64,000 nt of DNA, taken from NCBI RefSeq assembly GCF_000169375.1, contig NZ_AAXY01000006.1:171979-235978 (forward strand), given 5' to 3'. Below are positions 54,975-63,696 of this stretch, piece after piece. This DNA comes from Marinobacter sp. ELB17. GTDB taxonomy: Bacteria; Pseudomonadota; Gammaproteobacteria; Pseudomonadales; Oleiphilaceae. Position 1 is the first letter of the stretch; the number at the start of each line of letters is the position of its first letter. Under the pieces are notes generated by a model, which worked only from the letters and a program-made list of their open reading frames with translations, had not been told where the DNA came from and did not search any database. A program made the position numbers and the translations under genes.

Positions 54975-55635
54975 AGAGGTGCCCACCGTCCATCCGAACC
55001 CTGTGCTGACATCGCTCCGCGACGCGCTCGTCGTGGGTCACCAGCACCAGCGTAGATTTGCTTTTCTTATGCAGGTCGAACAGCAGTGAAAGCACTTTCT
55101 TGCCGGTTTCCTGGTCCAGATTGCCTGTTGGCTCATCGCCCAACAGCAAACTCGGTTGATGTACGAGGGCCCTGGCAATCGCTACACGCTGCTGCTCGCC
55201 ACCAGACAGCTGCGCTGGATAGTGCTGCAATCGATGGCTCAGCCCAACGGCTTCCAGCATGGAAATAGCTTGCTCACGAGCGTGGGCTTGCCCGGCAATT
55301 TCAAGCGGTAGGCTGACGTTACCCAGCGCGCTGAGGCCGGGCAACAAATGAAACGACTGAAAAATAATGCCGAGGTGCCTGCTGCGCCAGTCGGCCAGAG
55401 CATCTGAATCCATGCCACCAAGGCGCTGGCTGCCAATCAGAATCTCGCCCTTGTCCGGACGCTCAAGGCCAGAAAGCAGCAGAAGCAGGGAAGTTTTTCC
55501 ACTTCCGGATGGGCCAGTGATCGCCAACGTCTCGCCGGGTGGAACTTTTAGTGATGCGTTGTTGAGCACGGCAACAGCACCTGATTCCGTTGGATAGGCA
55601 AGGTGAATGCCGCTCATTTCGACGCTAGTGGACAC
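54964..55635 (-). CDS. ABC transporter ATPase (YbbA/LolD type)
   Basis: The 223-residue ATPase has Walker [17 protein letters not shown], signature LSGGEQQRVAIARA, Walker B LLLGDEPTGNLD and the H-loop VLVTHDE. The GTG start at 55635 follows AAGGAG. It is divergent from the Zur-linked unknown gene, with a Zur-box-like palindrome only 47 bases from its start, so zinc control of this transporter is possible. Confidence 0.9.
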   Translation of the reverse strand: MSTSVEMSGIHLAYPTESGAVAVLNNASLKVPPGETLAITGPSGSGKTSLLLLLSGLERPDKGEILIGSQRLGGMDSDALADWRSRHLGIIFQSFHLLPGLSALGNVSLPLEIAGQAHAREQAISMLEAVGLSHRLQHYPAQLSGGEQQRVAIARALVHQPSLLLGDEPTGNLDQETGKKVLSLLFDLHKKSKSTLVLVTHDERVAERCQHRVRMDGGHLYEI

Positions 55636-55681
55636 TGAGGCTCCTTGTTTTGTGATTAGTGAGAAACTGATCTTTTCGTTA

Positions 55682-55696
55682 TGTTACTCTATAACA
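55682..55696. promoter_or_regulatory. Zur-box-like palindrome 1
   Basis: TGTTACTCTATAACA is an imperfect inverted repeat resembling the Zur box (TGTTAtaNtaTAACA). It lies between the divergent ABC ATPase gene and the unknown gene and overlaps the first possible start (55681) of the latter. Confidence 0.5.
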
Positions 55697-55698
55697 CT

Positions 55699-56070
55699 AT
55701 GAAACCTGATAAACGTGAACTTAAACAAATAGAACGCCAGTTTGTCGTGGCGCTCACCGAAGCCTGCGAAGCTGCAAAAACTGAAATACCCGGTTTTTGC
55801 TGGCTGACACACGATAACGGCGCAAATCAGTTTCCGGCGGGCCTTCGCGTGACCTGGATTTTTGATACCCGGGCCAACCTCGAGCAAGCGCTTGTTGATG
55901 ATTTTAAACAGCATGCGCGTGTGCGGACGTTAGCCGCGCTTGAACAAACCGGCCTGGACCCAGGCCTCATTTCCAATTGCCTGCAGTTCGACAGCGAGGA
56001 AGCCTGCACGAACTCCCAGAAGGGTAACTGGTTGGCGCGGCTGGCGCAGATACGGCGCACAAGACATTAA
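55699..56070 (+). CDS. Unknown protein of the zinc locus
   Basis: I do not recognise the family. From ATG 55699 it is 123 residues, soluble, with alternating strand and helix (RQFVVALTEACEAAKTEIPG, then LRVTWIFDTRANLEQAL). ATG 55681 is unlikely because it lies inside the Zur-like box. The pattern of an acidic helix, a central beta hairpin and a C-terminal helix looks like a small folded domain. Its place at the head of the zinc block, before DUF1289 and CobW genes, suggests it is made under zinc starvation. Confidence 0.6.
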   Translation: MKPDKRELKQIERQFVVALTEACEAAKTEIPGFCWLTHDNGANQFPAGLRVTWIFDTRANLEQALVDDFKQHARVRTLAALEQTGLDPGLISNCLQFDSEEACTNSQKGNWLARLAQIRRTRH

Positions 56071-56110
56071 GGGTAGGCAACACCTAACAATTCGTAGGCA
56101 GGGAGCTCCT

Positions 56111-56290
56111 ATGGCGAAGGAAGTAGAAAACCCCTGCAACTCTATCTGTCAACTGGACAGCGGCGTCTGCCGGGGTTGCGGCCGCACACGAGCGGAAATC
56201 AAAGCCTGGAAAGGAATGAAGCGGCCCGAGAAACAGACGGCTATAAAAGCGGCTACCTTGAGACTGAAAAAACAGCAGAAGGTTTTATAG
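56111..56290 (+). CDS. DUF1289 protein
   Basis: A 59-residue Cys-rich protein: NPCNSICQLDSGVCRGCGRT matches the DUF1289 pattern NPCxSxCxxD..xxCxGCGRT, with four cysteines that could bind metal or iron-sulfur. The tail is basic and helical. ATG 56111 follows GGGAG. Function of the family is unknown. It lies between the Zur-linked unknown gene and cobW. Confidence 0.8.
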   Translation: MAKEVENPCNSICQLDSGVCRGCGRTRAEIKAWKGMKRPEKQTAIKAATLRLKKQQKVL

Positions 56291-56437
56291 GGAGCGAACC
56301 CTGAGCAGGCTCTTTCAGTGCCTGAGCCATACGGACCCATTATTCTGTTCCTGCTCACCTGACCCCCCTGCAAACGCTGTTCCTATACCGTTTTGCATTA
56401 TGAGTACCGAAACCCTTTTCTCATCCGACGCTTAAGT

Positions 56438-56454
56438 GTAATGTTATAACATGC
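56438..56454. promoter_or_regulatory. Zur-box-like palindrome 2
   Basis: GTAATGTTATAACATGC contains the perfect palindrome ATGTTATAACAT and matches the Zur box closely. It lies about 30 bases upstream of the cobW-type gene, in the promoter region. Confidence 0.75.
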
Positions 56455-56482
56455 TAATCTATGAAATTGTCAGGAGAGCTTA

Positions 56483-57457
56483 ATGAATAAAGTTCCGGTT
56501 ACAGTCCTCACCGGCTATCTCGGTGCTGGCAAAACAACACTGCTTAATCGCATCCTCTCGGAACAGCACGGCAAGCGCTACGCCGTGATTGTTAATGAAT
56601 TTGGCGAGATTGGCATCGATAACGACCTGGTTGTTGGGGCGGACGAAGAAGTGTTCGAAATGAACAACGGCTGCATCTGCTGTACCGTCCGGGGCGATCT
56701 GATCCGAATTATTTCAGGTTTGATGAAGCGCCTGAAAGGCTTTGACGCCATCATTCTTGAGACAACAGGAATTGCCGATCCGGCGCCGGTGGCGCAAACA
56801 TTCTTCGTAGACGATGAGGTGAGGGCGAAAACGTCATTGGACGCCGTGGTAACGGTGGTTGATGCCAAGAACCTGCCAGCGCGACTGGCTGACAGTTCAG
56901 AGGCAGCCGAGCAGATAGCGTTTGCCGATGTCATCCTGCTCAATAAAGTCGACCTGGTGTCTGAGGAGGAACGTAAAGCACTTGAGAGTCGCATCCTGGG
57001 CATGAACCCCTATGCCCGAATTATTCCTAGCAACTACTGCGATGTGCCGCTTGACCAGATTCTCAATCTAGGAAGCTTTGATCTGGAAAGGATCGTCGCG
57101 CTGGAGCCCGGGTTTCTCACCGAAGATCACGACCACGAGCACGACGATACGATAAAAAGTATTTCACTGACGAGCAACGTTCCCTTGGATTCGGACCGAT
57201 TCGAATCCTGGATAATGGAGGTGCTGCGAACACAGGGCGTGGACATTCTTCGGTGTAAAGGCATTCTCGATTTAGTCGGCATGGATCAGCGGTATGTGTT
57301 CCAGAGTGTTCATATGCTTGCTGATAGCACTGCCACACAGCCCTGGCGAGCCGACGAAAAGCGCGAAAGTCGCCTTGTGTTCATCGGCCGTGACCTTGAT
57401 GAAACAGCCTTAACGGCAGGATTCAGCGCCTGTAAAGCAGGCACCGTCCATGGCTAA
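56483..57457 (+). CDS. CobW/COG0523 GTPase 1 (zinc metallochaperone type)
   Basis: The 324-residue GTPase has [11 protein letters not shown] (P-loop), the CxCC metal-binding motif in [19 protein letters not shown] and NKVDLV (guanine specificity), plus a His/Asp-rich loop (DHDHEHDD) and a C-terminal CobW_C domain. In bacteria, Zur-controlled members deliver zinc to essential proteins during starvation. The Zur-like box upstream supports the same role here. AGGAGA precedes ATG 56483. Confidence 0.9.
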   Translation: MNKVPVTVLTGYLGAGKTTLLNRILSEQHGKRYAVIVNEFGEIGIDNDLVVGADEEVFEMNNGCICCTVRGDLIRIISGLMKRLKGFDAIILETTGIADPAPVAQTFFVDDEVRAKTSLDAVVTVVDAKNLPARLADSSEAAEQIAFADVILLNKVDLVSEEERKALESRILGMNPYARIIPSNYCDVPLDQILNLGSFDLERIVALEPGFLTEDHDHEHDDTIKSISLTSNVPLDSDRFESWIMEVLRTQGVDILRCKGILDLVGMDQRYVFQSVHMLADSTATQPWRADEKRESRLVFIGRDLDETALTAGFSACKAGTVHG

Positions 57458-58475
57458 GGCACCGTCTCTTATTGAACGCCTCGGTCGGGTCTGGCAACTA
57501 TCAGATCATGTGGTCGCTTGCCGTTTTGAGCGATCGGGTGCCCTGGCATTCGCACTGGGCGACGGCTCGCTCACCATCATTCCGCATGCGGATGGCGAAC
57601 CACTGACAGTGCAAGCGCATGCAGGAGGCTGTCTGAGCCTGGCTGCGGCTCCGGGCGGTGGGTTTATCAGTGGCGGTGACGATGGACGGTTCCTGGCAAT
57701 ATCCGTGGCCGGAGAAGTGACGGAACTGGCCAACTACCCCGGTCGTTGGCTAGACAATGTGAGCAGTCATCCGGCCGGCGTCATTGCCTGCTCCGAAGGC
57801 AAGCGTTTACATCTGACCCGTATCGGCAAACCCACGATCAGTTTCGAGTATCCCAGCACCGTAGGCGGCTTTTGTTTTTCCCCGGATGGCAAGCGAGTCG
57901 CCGTGGCTCATTATGGTGGCGTGAGTATACGCGCCGTTGACGACCAACACTCCGGAGTGCTGGCGTTGAAGTGGGCGGGCTCGCACCTGGACGTGACCTG
58001 GAGCCCGGATTCAAGATTTATCCTATCGACAATGCAGGAGAACTGCATTCGGGGTTGGCGCCTTAAGGACAAACAGGACTTTCACATGAGCGGATATGCC
58101 AGCAAGGTAAAATCCTGGGCCTGGGTTGCTGGTGGGCGTTATCTGGCAACCAGTGGCGCCGATGTTATCCCGTGTTGGCCGTTTAGCGGTCGCAAGGGCC
58201 CCTTGGGCAAAGCGCCTGTCTCCTTGGGTTATGCCGAATCCGGACTGGTCACGGCCGTTGCTGCGGCACCTGACTATCCATTGGTGGCTGCCGGTTACGA
58301 TGACGGGCTCGTGCTAGTTACCCAACTGGCCGATGGTGATGACAATGAGCAGGCTGCAGTCATCAAGCCGGCCGGGGGTGGCGGCGTTACCGATATCGCC
58401 TGGGCGCTCGACGGGAAATATCTTGCGGTAGCAACGGAACAGGGGTTTGCCGGTATTCTGCCAACAGCCGCTTAA
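57450..58475 (+). CDS. WD40-repeat-like protein
   Basis: The 341-residue protein shows about six to seven beta-propeller repeats ending in patterns such as [21 protein letters not shown] and [12 protein letters not shown]. No signal peptide is seen, so it is cytoplasmic. It overlaps the end of the first cobW gene by eight bases and precedes the second, so the three are one operon. It probably acts as a scaffold for a GTPase; the partner is an inference from order. Confidence 0.8.
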   Translation: MAKAPSLIERLGRVWQLSDHVVACRFERSGALAFALGDGSLTIIPHADGEPLTVQAHAGGCLSLAAAPGGGFISGGDDGRFLAISVAGEVTELANYPGRWLDNVSSHPAGVIACSEGKRLHLTRIGKPTISFEYPSTVGGFCFSPDGKRVAVAHYGGVSIRAVDDQHSGVLALKWAGSHLDVTWSPDSRFILSTMQENCIRGWRLKDKQDFHMSGYASKVKSWAWVAGGRYLATSGADVIPCWPFSGRKGPLGKAPVSLGYAESGLVTAVAAAPDYPLVAAGYDDGLVLVTQLADGDDNEQAAVIKPAGGGGVTDIAWALDGKYLAVATEQGFAGILPTAA

Positions 58476-58535
58476 TATTTGCCAGCCCGGTCCCCTAGAC
58501 GTGGAGTGAAAATTGCTAAATCAAAGAGTATCAGT

Positions 58536-59576
58536 ATGAAAATCACCAAAGCAGTGCCAACCAATATCATTACCGGATTCCTGGGCGTGGGCAAAACCAC
58601 GGCCATTTTGCACCTGCTGGCCAATAAACCCGCCAATGAGCGTTGGGCGGTATTGGTCAATGAGTTCGGCGAAATAGGTATCGATGGCGGTTTAATAGCT
58701 GGAGGCCAGACGGCTCAAACCGGCGTTTTTATCCGCGAGGTGCCCGGTGGCTGCATGTGTTGCGTTTCAGGTTTACCCATGCAAATGGCGTTGAACAGAT
58801 TATTGATGGTCGCAAAACCAGACCGGTTGCTCATCGAACCGACGGGGTTGGGGCATCCTCAGGAAGTGATTGAGTCGCTGATCCAGCCGCATTACGCCAC
58901 CGTTATTGACTTGAGAGCGACGCTGACCCTGGTTGATCCTCGGCGCATACGAGATTCGCGTTATGCCCGGAACGCCACATTCATCCAGCAAATTGCAGTA
59001 GCCGATGTACTTGTGGCGAATAAATCGGATCAATGTACGGATGAAGATTTTTCTTCCCTGAATGCTTACCTTCTGGAAAAAGCCAGTCACGAAAAGCCGT
59101 TATATCGAGTGAGTTTCGGGGAGATCCCGTTCGGTGCCCTGCTGGCCCCTTCTGGCCACGCAACGCCCGAGACTGAATCGTCGAGGCGCTTAACAATACC
59201 CGCATTATCAAAAAACGCCGTTGGGCAACCTGAATCCACAGAGCGTTCAGATCACAAGCCATTGCCTGAGGGTGATTACATTAAAATCAAAAAACAGGCT
59301 GACGGTTTTACGTCGGTTGGCTGGCGTTTTCACGCCAGTATTCTGTTTGACAGAGGCCGGCTGTTTGAGTTCTTTTCCGGTCTCACCCTTCAAAGGGTTA
59401 AAGCCATATTCATTACGCCAGACGGTGTTTTTGGCTACAACTTCAGTGATCAGGCGTTAACTGAGGTGGAGTTGGACGAGGCCCAGGAGAGTTGTATCGA
59501 AGGCATCGACAATGACGAGACGGTTTTTGAAGGTTTTGAAGCGGGCCTTCTGGCCTGCAAGGCCGGCGTTAGTTGA
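58536..59576 (+). CDS. CobW/COG0523 GTPase 2
   Basis: The 346-residue protein is a second GTPase of the family with GFLGVGKTTAIL, the CxCC motif in GGCMCCVSG, EPTGLGHP and NKSD. The metal-binding motif differs from that of GTPase 1, and the His-rich loop is absent, so the client may differ. ATG 58536 is chosen; the frame open from 58479 adds a basic, unlikely extension. Its stop overlaps the end of the convergent peptidase gene by eight bases. Confidence 0.88.
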   Translation: MKITKAVPTNIITGFLGVGKTTAILHLLANKPANERWAVLVNEFGEIGIDGGLIAGGQTAQTGVFIREVPGGCMCCVSGLPMQMALNRLLMVAKPDRLLIEPTGLGHPQEVIESLIQPHYATVIDLRATLTLVDPRRIRDSRYARNATFIQQIAVADVLVANKSDQCTDEDFSSLNAYLLEKASHEKPLYRVSFGEIPFGALLAPSGHATPETESSRRLTIPALSKNAVGQPESTERSDHKPLPEGDYIKIKKQADGFTSVGWRFHASILFDRGRLFEFFSGLTLQRVKAIFITPDGVFGYNFSDQALTEVELDEAQESCIEGIDNDETVFEGFEAGLLACKAGVS

Positions 59577-60924
59577 TGTCTTGACGCTCCTCATCTTTTT
59601 CAGTGGTTCGAGTGGATTGCGGCGACCTAATTGCCAAAACAAGATCGGAGCTGATTCGAGACTGCATGGACGCCAGTTGTTTGCCGACTTGTGCCTGAAA
59701 GGAGGCAAGTTCGATATCAGGCACTTTGGCGGCAGTCGGGATATCCGCGGTCAACGGATTAACGGGCTGGCCGCCCACATGAAGCTCGAAATGCAGGTGG
59801 GGCCCTGTTGAGCGTCCCGAATTGCCTGTTAGTGCTATTTTTTGGCCCCGCTTTATTCTTTGACCCCGTTTAACCAGAACTTTGCTCAAGTGGAGGTAAC
59901 GTGTTTCAAAGGTCCCACTGTGATTAATATCGATATACCGCCCGGCAAAGGGATGGTTGCCAACACGCGAAACGACGCCGTCGCCGGTGCTTACAATGGG
60001 TGTGCCGACAGGTGTTGCGAGATCGACACCGTTATGGGGTGATCGTCTGCCGGTAATCGGATGGAGACGATCAGGACTGAACGGGGAACTTATTCTGAAG
60101 CGTTTTTCGGTTGGCCAACGCAAAAATGCCAGCAAAACGCTCTCGCCGGTCTCGTTATAGTAGTTGCCATCGTCGAAGAGAAACGCGTTATAGGTTTTAG
60201 GCCCGCGAAGCAGGGATACCGCTTCAATTCGTTGGCGGCCCGTTGGCGTATCGTGAGTCATCTCGCGGCCCGTGATAACAGCGAAAGTATCGCCTGATCT
60301 CAGGTCCCGCCGAAAATCAATTTTGCTTTTCAGTAGGTGAGCCACCTCGGCCACCTCGGCTTCACTGAGTCCCGACTTGACGGCGGAGGCATAAAAACTG
60401 CCATTAATGGCACCCCCGATAGCAGTTGATTGCCAGTGCGTCTCGGATTTCTGTTCACGGGCGAAGAATGTGCCATCGTCCTGGCGGGCAAAGGTAATGG
60501 TTCTGGCCGCATCAATGCGCAGTACTAATGCCTTGAGCGCCAAGCGCTTGTCGTACTTGAACGTGACCTGTTTTCCGGGTTGCAGTGTTTCAAGGGATAG
60601 ATACTCGACGTCAGCTTCAAGAACCTGGTGCAGCACAGACGCAGAAATACCCTTTGACTCGAAAATGTCACTTAGGGTATCCCCCTTTTTGATCACATAA
60701 CTTTGTGTACCGGGCTCATCGGCAAGCGGCGAGGGCAGGGCTTCGGGTTCAGTCGCAAGGGCTAAATGCCCATTCGGCTGAGCATTCAGGGAGCGGGGAT
60801 TGTCCAGTTGGATTGATACGGCGCCGGAATGCTCTGGTGAAGCGAAAATAGCGACGACAACGAAAATGATCGCCAATGACAATAGGATTTTGTGGGTAAG
60901 TGTAAAGAAATGTCGAAATAACAT
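59569..60924 (-). CDS. mepM: M23 peptidoglycan endopeptidase (MepM/ShyB type)
   Basis: The 451-residue protein has an N-terminal membrane anchor (about 13-31), a LysM/OapA-like domain (about 74-120, YVIKKGDTLSDIFESKGI), a second beta domain, and the LytM/M23 peptidase with HNGVDLATPVGTP and GPHLHFELHV (zinc-binding His and Asp). It cuts peptide crosslinks during cell-wall growth. It follows znuB by 39 bases, so it is in the znuCB operon and probably made under zinc limitation, as described for ShyB in Vibrio. The same neighbour order (yebA/mepM, znuA, znuCB) exists in Escherichia coli. Confidence 0.9.
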   Translation of the reverse strand: MLFRHFFTLTHKILLSLAIIFVVVAIFASPEHSGAVSIQLDNPRSLNAQPNGHLALATEPEALPSPLADEPGTQSYVIKKGDTLSDIFESKGISASVLHQVLEADVEYLSLETLQPGKQVTFKYDKRLALKALVLRIDAARTITFARQDDGTFFAREQKSETHWQSTAIGGAINGSFYASAVKSGLSEAEVAEVAHLLKSKIDFRRDLRSGDTFAVITGREMTHDTPTGRQRIEAVSLLRGPKTYNAFLFDDGNYYNETGESVLLAFLRWPTEKRFRISSPFSPDRLHPITGRRSPHNGVDLATPVGTPIVSTGDGVVSRVGNHPFAGRYIDINHSGTFETRYLHLSKVLVKRGQRIKRGQKIALTGNSGRSTGPHLHFELHVGGQPVNPLTADIPTAAKVPDIELASFQAQVGKQLASMQSRISSDLVLAIRSPQSTRTTEKDEERQDIN

Positions 60925-60963
60925 GGTTGCGAACTGTCTCCCCGAGCTGCCCAGAATCGCCGG

Positions 60964-61770
60964 TCAGGCATGAGTTTTTTGTGGCCGGATGAAGTACCGG
61001 AAAACGCTGGATACACCGAAAAGCACAGCAACAATACAGACGATTGTTGGGCCTGTCGGGGTGTCCATAACGTAAGACACCTGCAATCCTGCCAGTGAGG
61101 CACCGCACCCGATAATCGCTGCAATAATGACCATGGTTTCTGGTGTTCTGCTGAAAGGTCGAGCCGTCGCTGCCGGTATGATCAGCATGGCGGCAATCAG
61201 CAATACTCCCACTACTTTAATGGCCACAGCCACAACGACCGCCAACGATAAGGTAAGAATCATGTTCTCTCGCTTGGGTGAAATGCCACTTGCGCAAGCG
61301 AGTTCAGGGTTAACGGTTGATGTAAGTAAAGCCGACCAGCGCCAACCAACCAGTGTGAGAACAAGGGCTGCGCCACCCCAAATCACACCAAGGTCAAGGG
61401 TGCCCACAGAAAGAATATCACCAAACAGATAGGCCATAAGGTCGATGCGAATACCCGACAGAAAGGACACTGCCACCAGACCAAAAGCCAACGAAGAGTG
61501 CGATAAGACACCAAGCAGGGTATCCATGGCGTAACCGCGCTCACTCAGAGTTGCAATGGCCAGAGCCATTAGCAGCGATACGACCAGGACTCCTGCAAAT
61601 ATTGGCATGGATAACGTAAGTGACAACGCTACCCCCAGAATGGCGGCATGTGCGGTTGCATCGCCGAAAAAAGCCATACGTCGCCAAACAATAAAGCAGC
61701 CAAGCGGCGCCGCGGCGATTGCGACACCGAGGCCGGCAAGGGAGGCGCGGAACATAAAGTCATCGAACAT
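60964..61770 (-). CDS. znuB: Zinc ABC transporter permease ZnuB
   Basis: A 268-residue membrane protein with about eight helices of the ABC-3 metal transporter family (LGCFIVWRRMAFFGDATAHAAI is a family signature). It starts at the znuC stop and precedes the M23 peptidase gene. It carries zinc across the inner membrane with ZnuA and ZnuC. Confidence 0.93.
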   Translation of the reverse strand: MFDDFMFRASLAGLGVAIAAAPLGCFIVWRRMAFFGDATAHAAILGVALSLTLSMPIFAGVLVVSLLMALAIATLSERGYAMDTLLGVLSHSSLAFGLVAVSFLSGIRIDLMAYLFGDILSVGTLDLGVIWGGAALVLTLVGWRWSALLTSTVNPELACASGISPKRENMILTLSLAVVVAVAIKVVGVLLIAAMLIIPAATARPFSRTPETMVIIAAIIGCGASLAGLQVSYVMDTPTGPTIVCIVAVLFGVSSVFRYFIRPQKTHA

Positions 61771-62516
61771 TAAACAGCTTCCTCGTGCCGGGGAGTCGCA
61801 TGGTCATGGTGGTCGTGGTCGTGGTCGTGGTGATGGTAACTCGCGAACATTTCCGCATCATCGAGGCCAAATAATAATCGATATTCGGGGGCGACCCTGA
61901 CAACCTCAGGCGCGCCTTCGCAACAAATACTGCCGTTCAGGCAGATAACGCGATCCGATGTTCGCATCACAGTGTGCAGCTCATGGCTGACCATCAGGAT
62001 GGCGCAACCCAGTTCCTGCCGCACCCGCTCAATCTGTCGGTAAAAGTCTGCTGAGCCAGAATGATCCAGCCCTTGGGTGGCCTCATCCAACAAAAGCAGA
62101 TCGGGTTTCTCTATCAGGGCCCGGGCCAGCAAAACGCGCTGGAACTGCCCTCCGGACAGGGTGCTTAACTGTTGTTTGCCAAGGCCGGACAACCCCGCTT
62201 GCTGAAGGGCAGTCTCCATGTTGTCCCTTTGCTGGCGCTTGGGAAGCGATAGAAACCGGTAAACCGTCATTGGGAGTGTTTCATCAATATTGAGGCGCTG
62301 TGGAACGTAGCCAATAATCTGTTTACTGATAATTTCAACCTTGCCGGACGTGGGTGCCTGGGCGCCTATAATCGCGCGCAGAAGCGTCGATTTTCCTGAC
62401 CCGTTCGGGCCGACAATCGTCACAATTTCGCCCCGCTCTATATGGATATTGATGTCTTTTAGCACACTGTTTCCGCCAAAACTGACGGACAGGTTTTTGG
62501 TGGCAAGGACTCTCAT
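61770..62516 (-). CDS. znuC: Zinc ABC transporter ATPase ZnuC
   Basis: The ATPase has Walker A GPNGSGKSTLLRAIIG, signature LSGGQFQRVLLARA and Walker B LLLLDEATQGLD. The C-terminus is His-rich (YHHHDHDHDHHDH), as in ZnuC proteins. I use ATG 62516 because GGGA lies seven bases upstream; ATG 62528 would add four residues. It is divergent from znuA. Confidence 0.93.
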   Translation of the reverse strand: MRVLATKNLSVSFGGNSVLKDINIHIERGEIVTIVGPNGSGKSTLLRAIIGAQAPTSGKVEIISKQIIGYVPQRLNIDETLPMTVYRFLSLPKRQQRDNMETALQQAGLSGLGKQQLSTLSGGQFQRVLLARALIEKPDLLLLDEATQGLDHSGSADFYRQIERVRQELGCAILMVSHELHTVMRTSDRVICLNGSICCEGAPEVVRVAPEYRLLFGLDDAEMFASYHHHDHDHDHHDHATPRHEEAV

Positions 62517-62608
62517 TTGTTTTCCCATCGAAAACAGGTTTCACACATCCGCACAGGTCTGGAGCATTTTTCAGCTTTCACGACAAAAACCTCTTTCCTA
62601 GTTAATGG

Positions 62609-62625
62609 CAATGTTATAACATAAC
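62609..62625. promoter_or_regulatory. Zur-box-like palindrome 3 (znuA/znuC)
   Basis: CAATGTTATAACATAAC contains the perfect ATGTTATAACAT, the same 12-mer as in box 2. It lies in the 150-base divergent znuC/znuA region, as expected for Zur control of both. Confidence 0.8.
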
Positions 62626-62667
62626 GTTCAAGCAATAAAGCTTCCATTACGAAAAGGCTGAAAAAGA

Positions 62668-63672
62668 ATGAGAAAGCGCCAAAAATTAATGGCTACTGCG
62701 TTTATAGCGACCTTGCCGTTTAATGCAAATGCTGTTCCCAATGTAGCGACCGACGTCACACCCATTCACTCACTGGTGTCGCAAGTAATGGCGGGAGTAG
62801 GCAAGCCGGATCTGCTTGTTCAGTCTGGCGCTTCGCCGCATAACTATTCGCTCAGCCCGTCGGAAGCTCAAGCATTACAGGAAGCGGACCTCGTGTTCTG
62901 GGTAGGTGAGGGCCTGACACCCTGGCTGGAAAGGTCTCTGGATAACCTGTCTCCCGATTCAAGGAAAGTCGAGTTGCTGGAGGCGGTGGGCACAACGACC
63001 TATGCCTTCAGAGAAGGCGCCACGTTCGACGTTCATGATGATAGCCATCATGACGGAGAAAAGGAGGGTGAACACGACGCTCATGATGACCTCCATGATC
63101 GTGAAGAGAAAGAAGATGAGCATGATGAAGGCCATCATCACGACCACACCGGCACTGACCCACATGCGTGGTTAGACCCCAACAACGGAAAGGTCTGGCT
63201 TGATGTGATCGCAGCGGCTCTGGCAGAAGAAGATCCTGAAAATGCCGCTCAGTATCTTGAAAATTCAGCGACGGGAAAAGCTGACATTGATGCCGCAGTC
63301 AGTCGGATTGAAATCACAATAGCGCAGCTCAAGGATAGACAATTCATTGTTTTTCATGACGCTTATCAATACTTTGAAAAACGCTTTGGGATTCCGGCAG
63401 CAGGGGCGATCTCGATCGGGGATGCATCAAAACCAAGCCCCGCCCGGATTGCAGAAATCAGAAAAGTTGTGACGGATTTAAACGTAAGCTGTGTGTTTAC
63501 TGAGCCGCAATACAACCCAGGTATCGTTAAAGCGGTTTTTGGCGGAACGGGTGTTAATACGTCTGGAGTTATTGACCCATTAGGATCAGGCCTGGCTACC
63601 GGCGCCAACCTGTACCCTGACTTATTGATCGAGATCGCTGACGGCCTCCAATCATGCCTTGGAGAAAAGTAG
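62668..63672 (+). CDS. znuA: Periplasmic zinc-binding protein ZnuA
   Basis: The 334-residue protein has a signal peptide (cut near NANA|VPN) and the cluster A-I metal receptor fold. Zinc ligands are visible: His in GASPHNYSLS, the His in GTDPHAWLDP and the His in FHDAYQYF. A long His/Asp/Glu-rich loop (about 127-165) acts as a zinc-acquisition flap, as usual for ZnuA. Confidence 0.93.
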   Translation: MRKRQKLMATAFIATLPFNANAVPNVATDVTPIHSLVSQVMAGVGKPDLLVQSGASPHNYSLSPSEAQALQEADLVFWVGEGLTPWLERSLDNLSPDSRKVELLEAVGTTTYAFREGATFDVHDDSHHDGEKEGEHDAHDDLHDREEKEDEHDEGHHHDHTGTDPHAWLDPNNGKVWLDVIAAALAEEDPENAAQYLENSATGKADIDAAVSRIEITIAQLKDRQFIVFHDAYQYFEKRFGIPAAGAISIGDASKPSPARIAEIRKVVTDLNVSCVFTEPQYNPGIVKAVFGGTGVNTSGVIDPLGSGLATGANLYPDLLIEIADGLQSCLGEK

Positions 63673-63688
63673 AGGGTTACGGACCCTC
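63672..63688. terminator. Short hairpin after znuA
   Basis: GAGGGT and ACCCTC pair across a five-base loop just after the znuA stop. No T-run of normal length follows, so it may only slow transcription or protect the mRNA end. The recombinase gene ends on the other side. Confidence 0.35.
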
Positions 63689-63696
63689 AACGTTTC

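Noticed and set aside
61770..61860. Repeated CATGGT/CGTGGT-like DNA at the end of znuC as a tandem repeat
   Set aside because: It encodes the His/Asp tail of ZnuC.
63020..63160. His/Asp/Glu-rich repeats as a separate low-complexity repeat element
   Set aside because: They encode the normal zinc loop of ZnuA and are not a DNA repeat.
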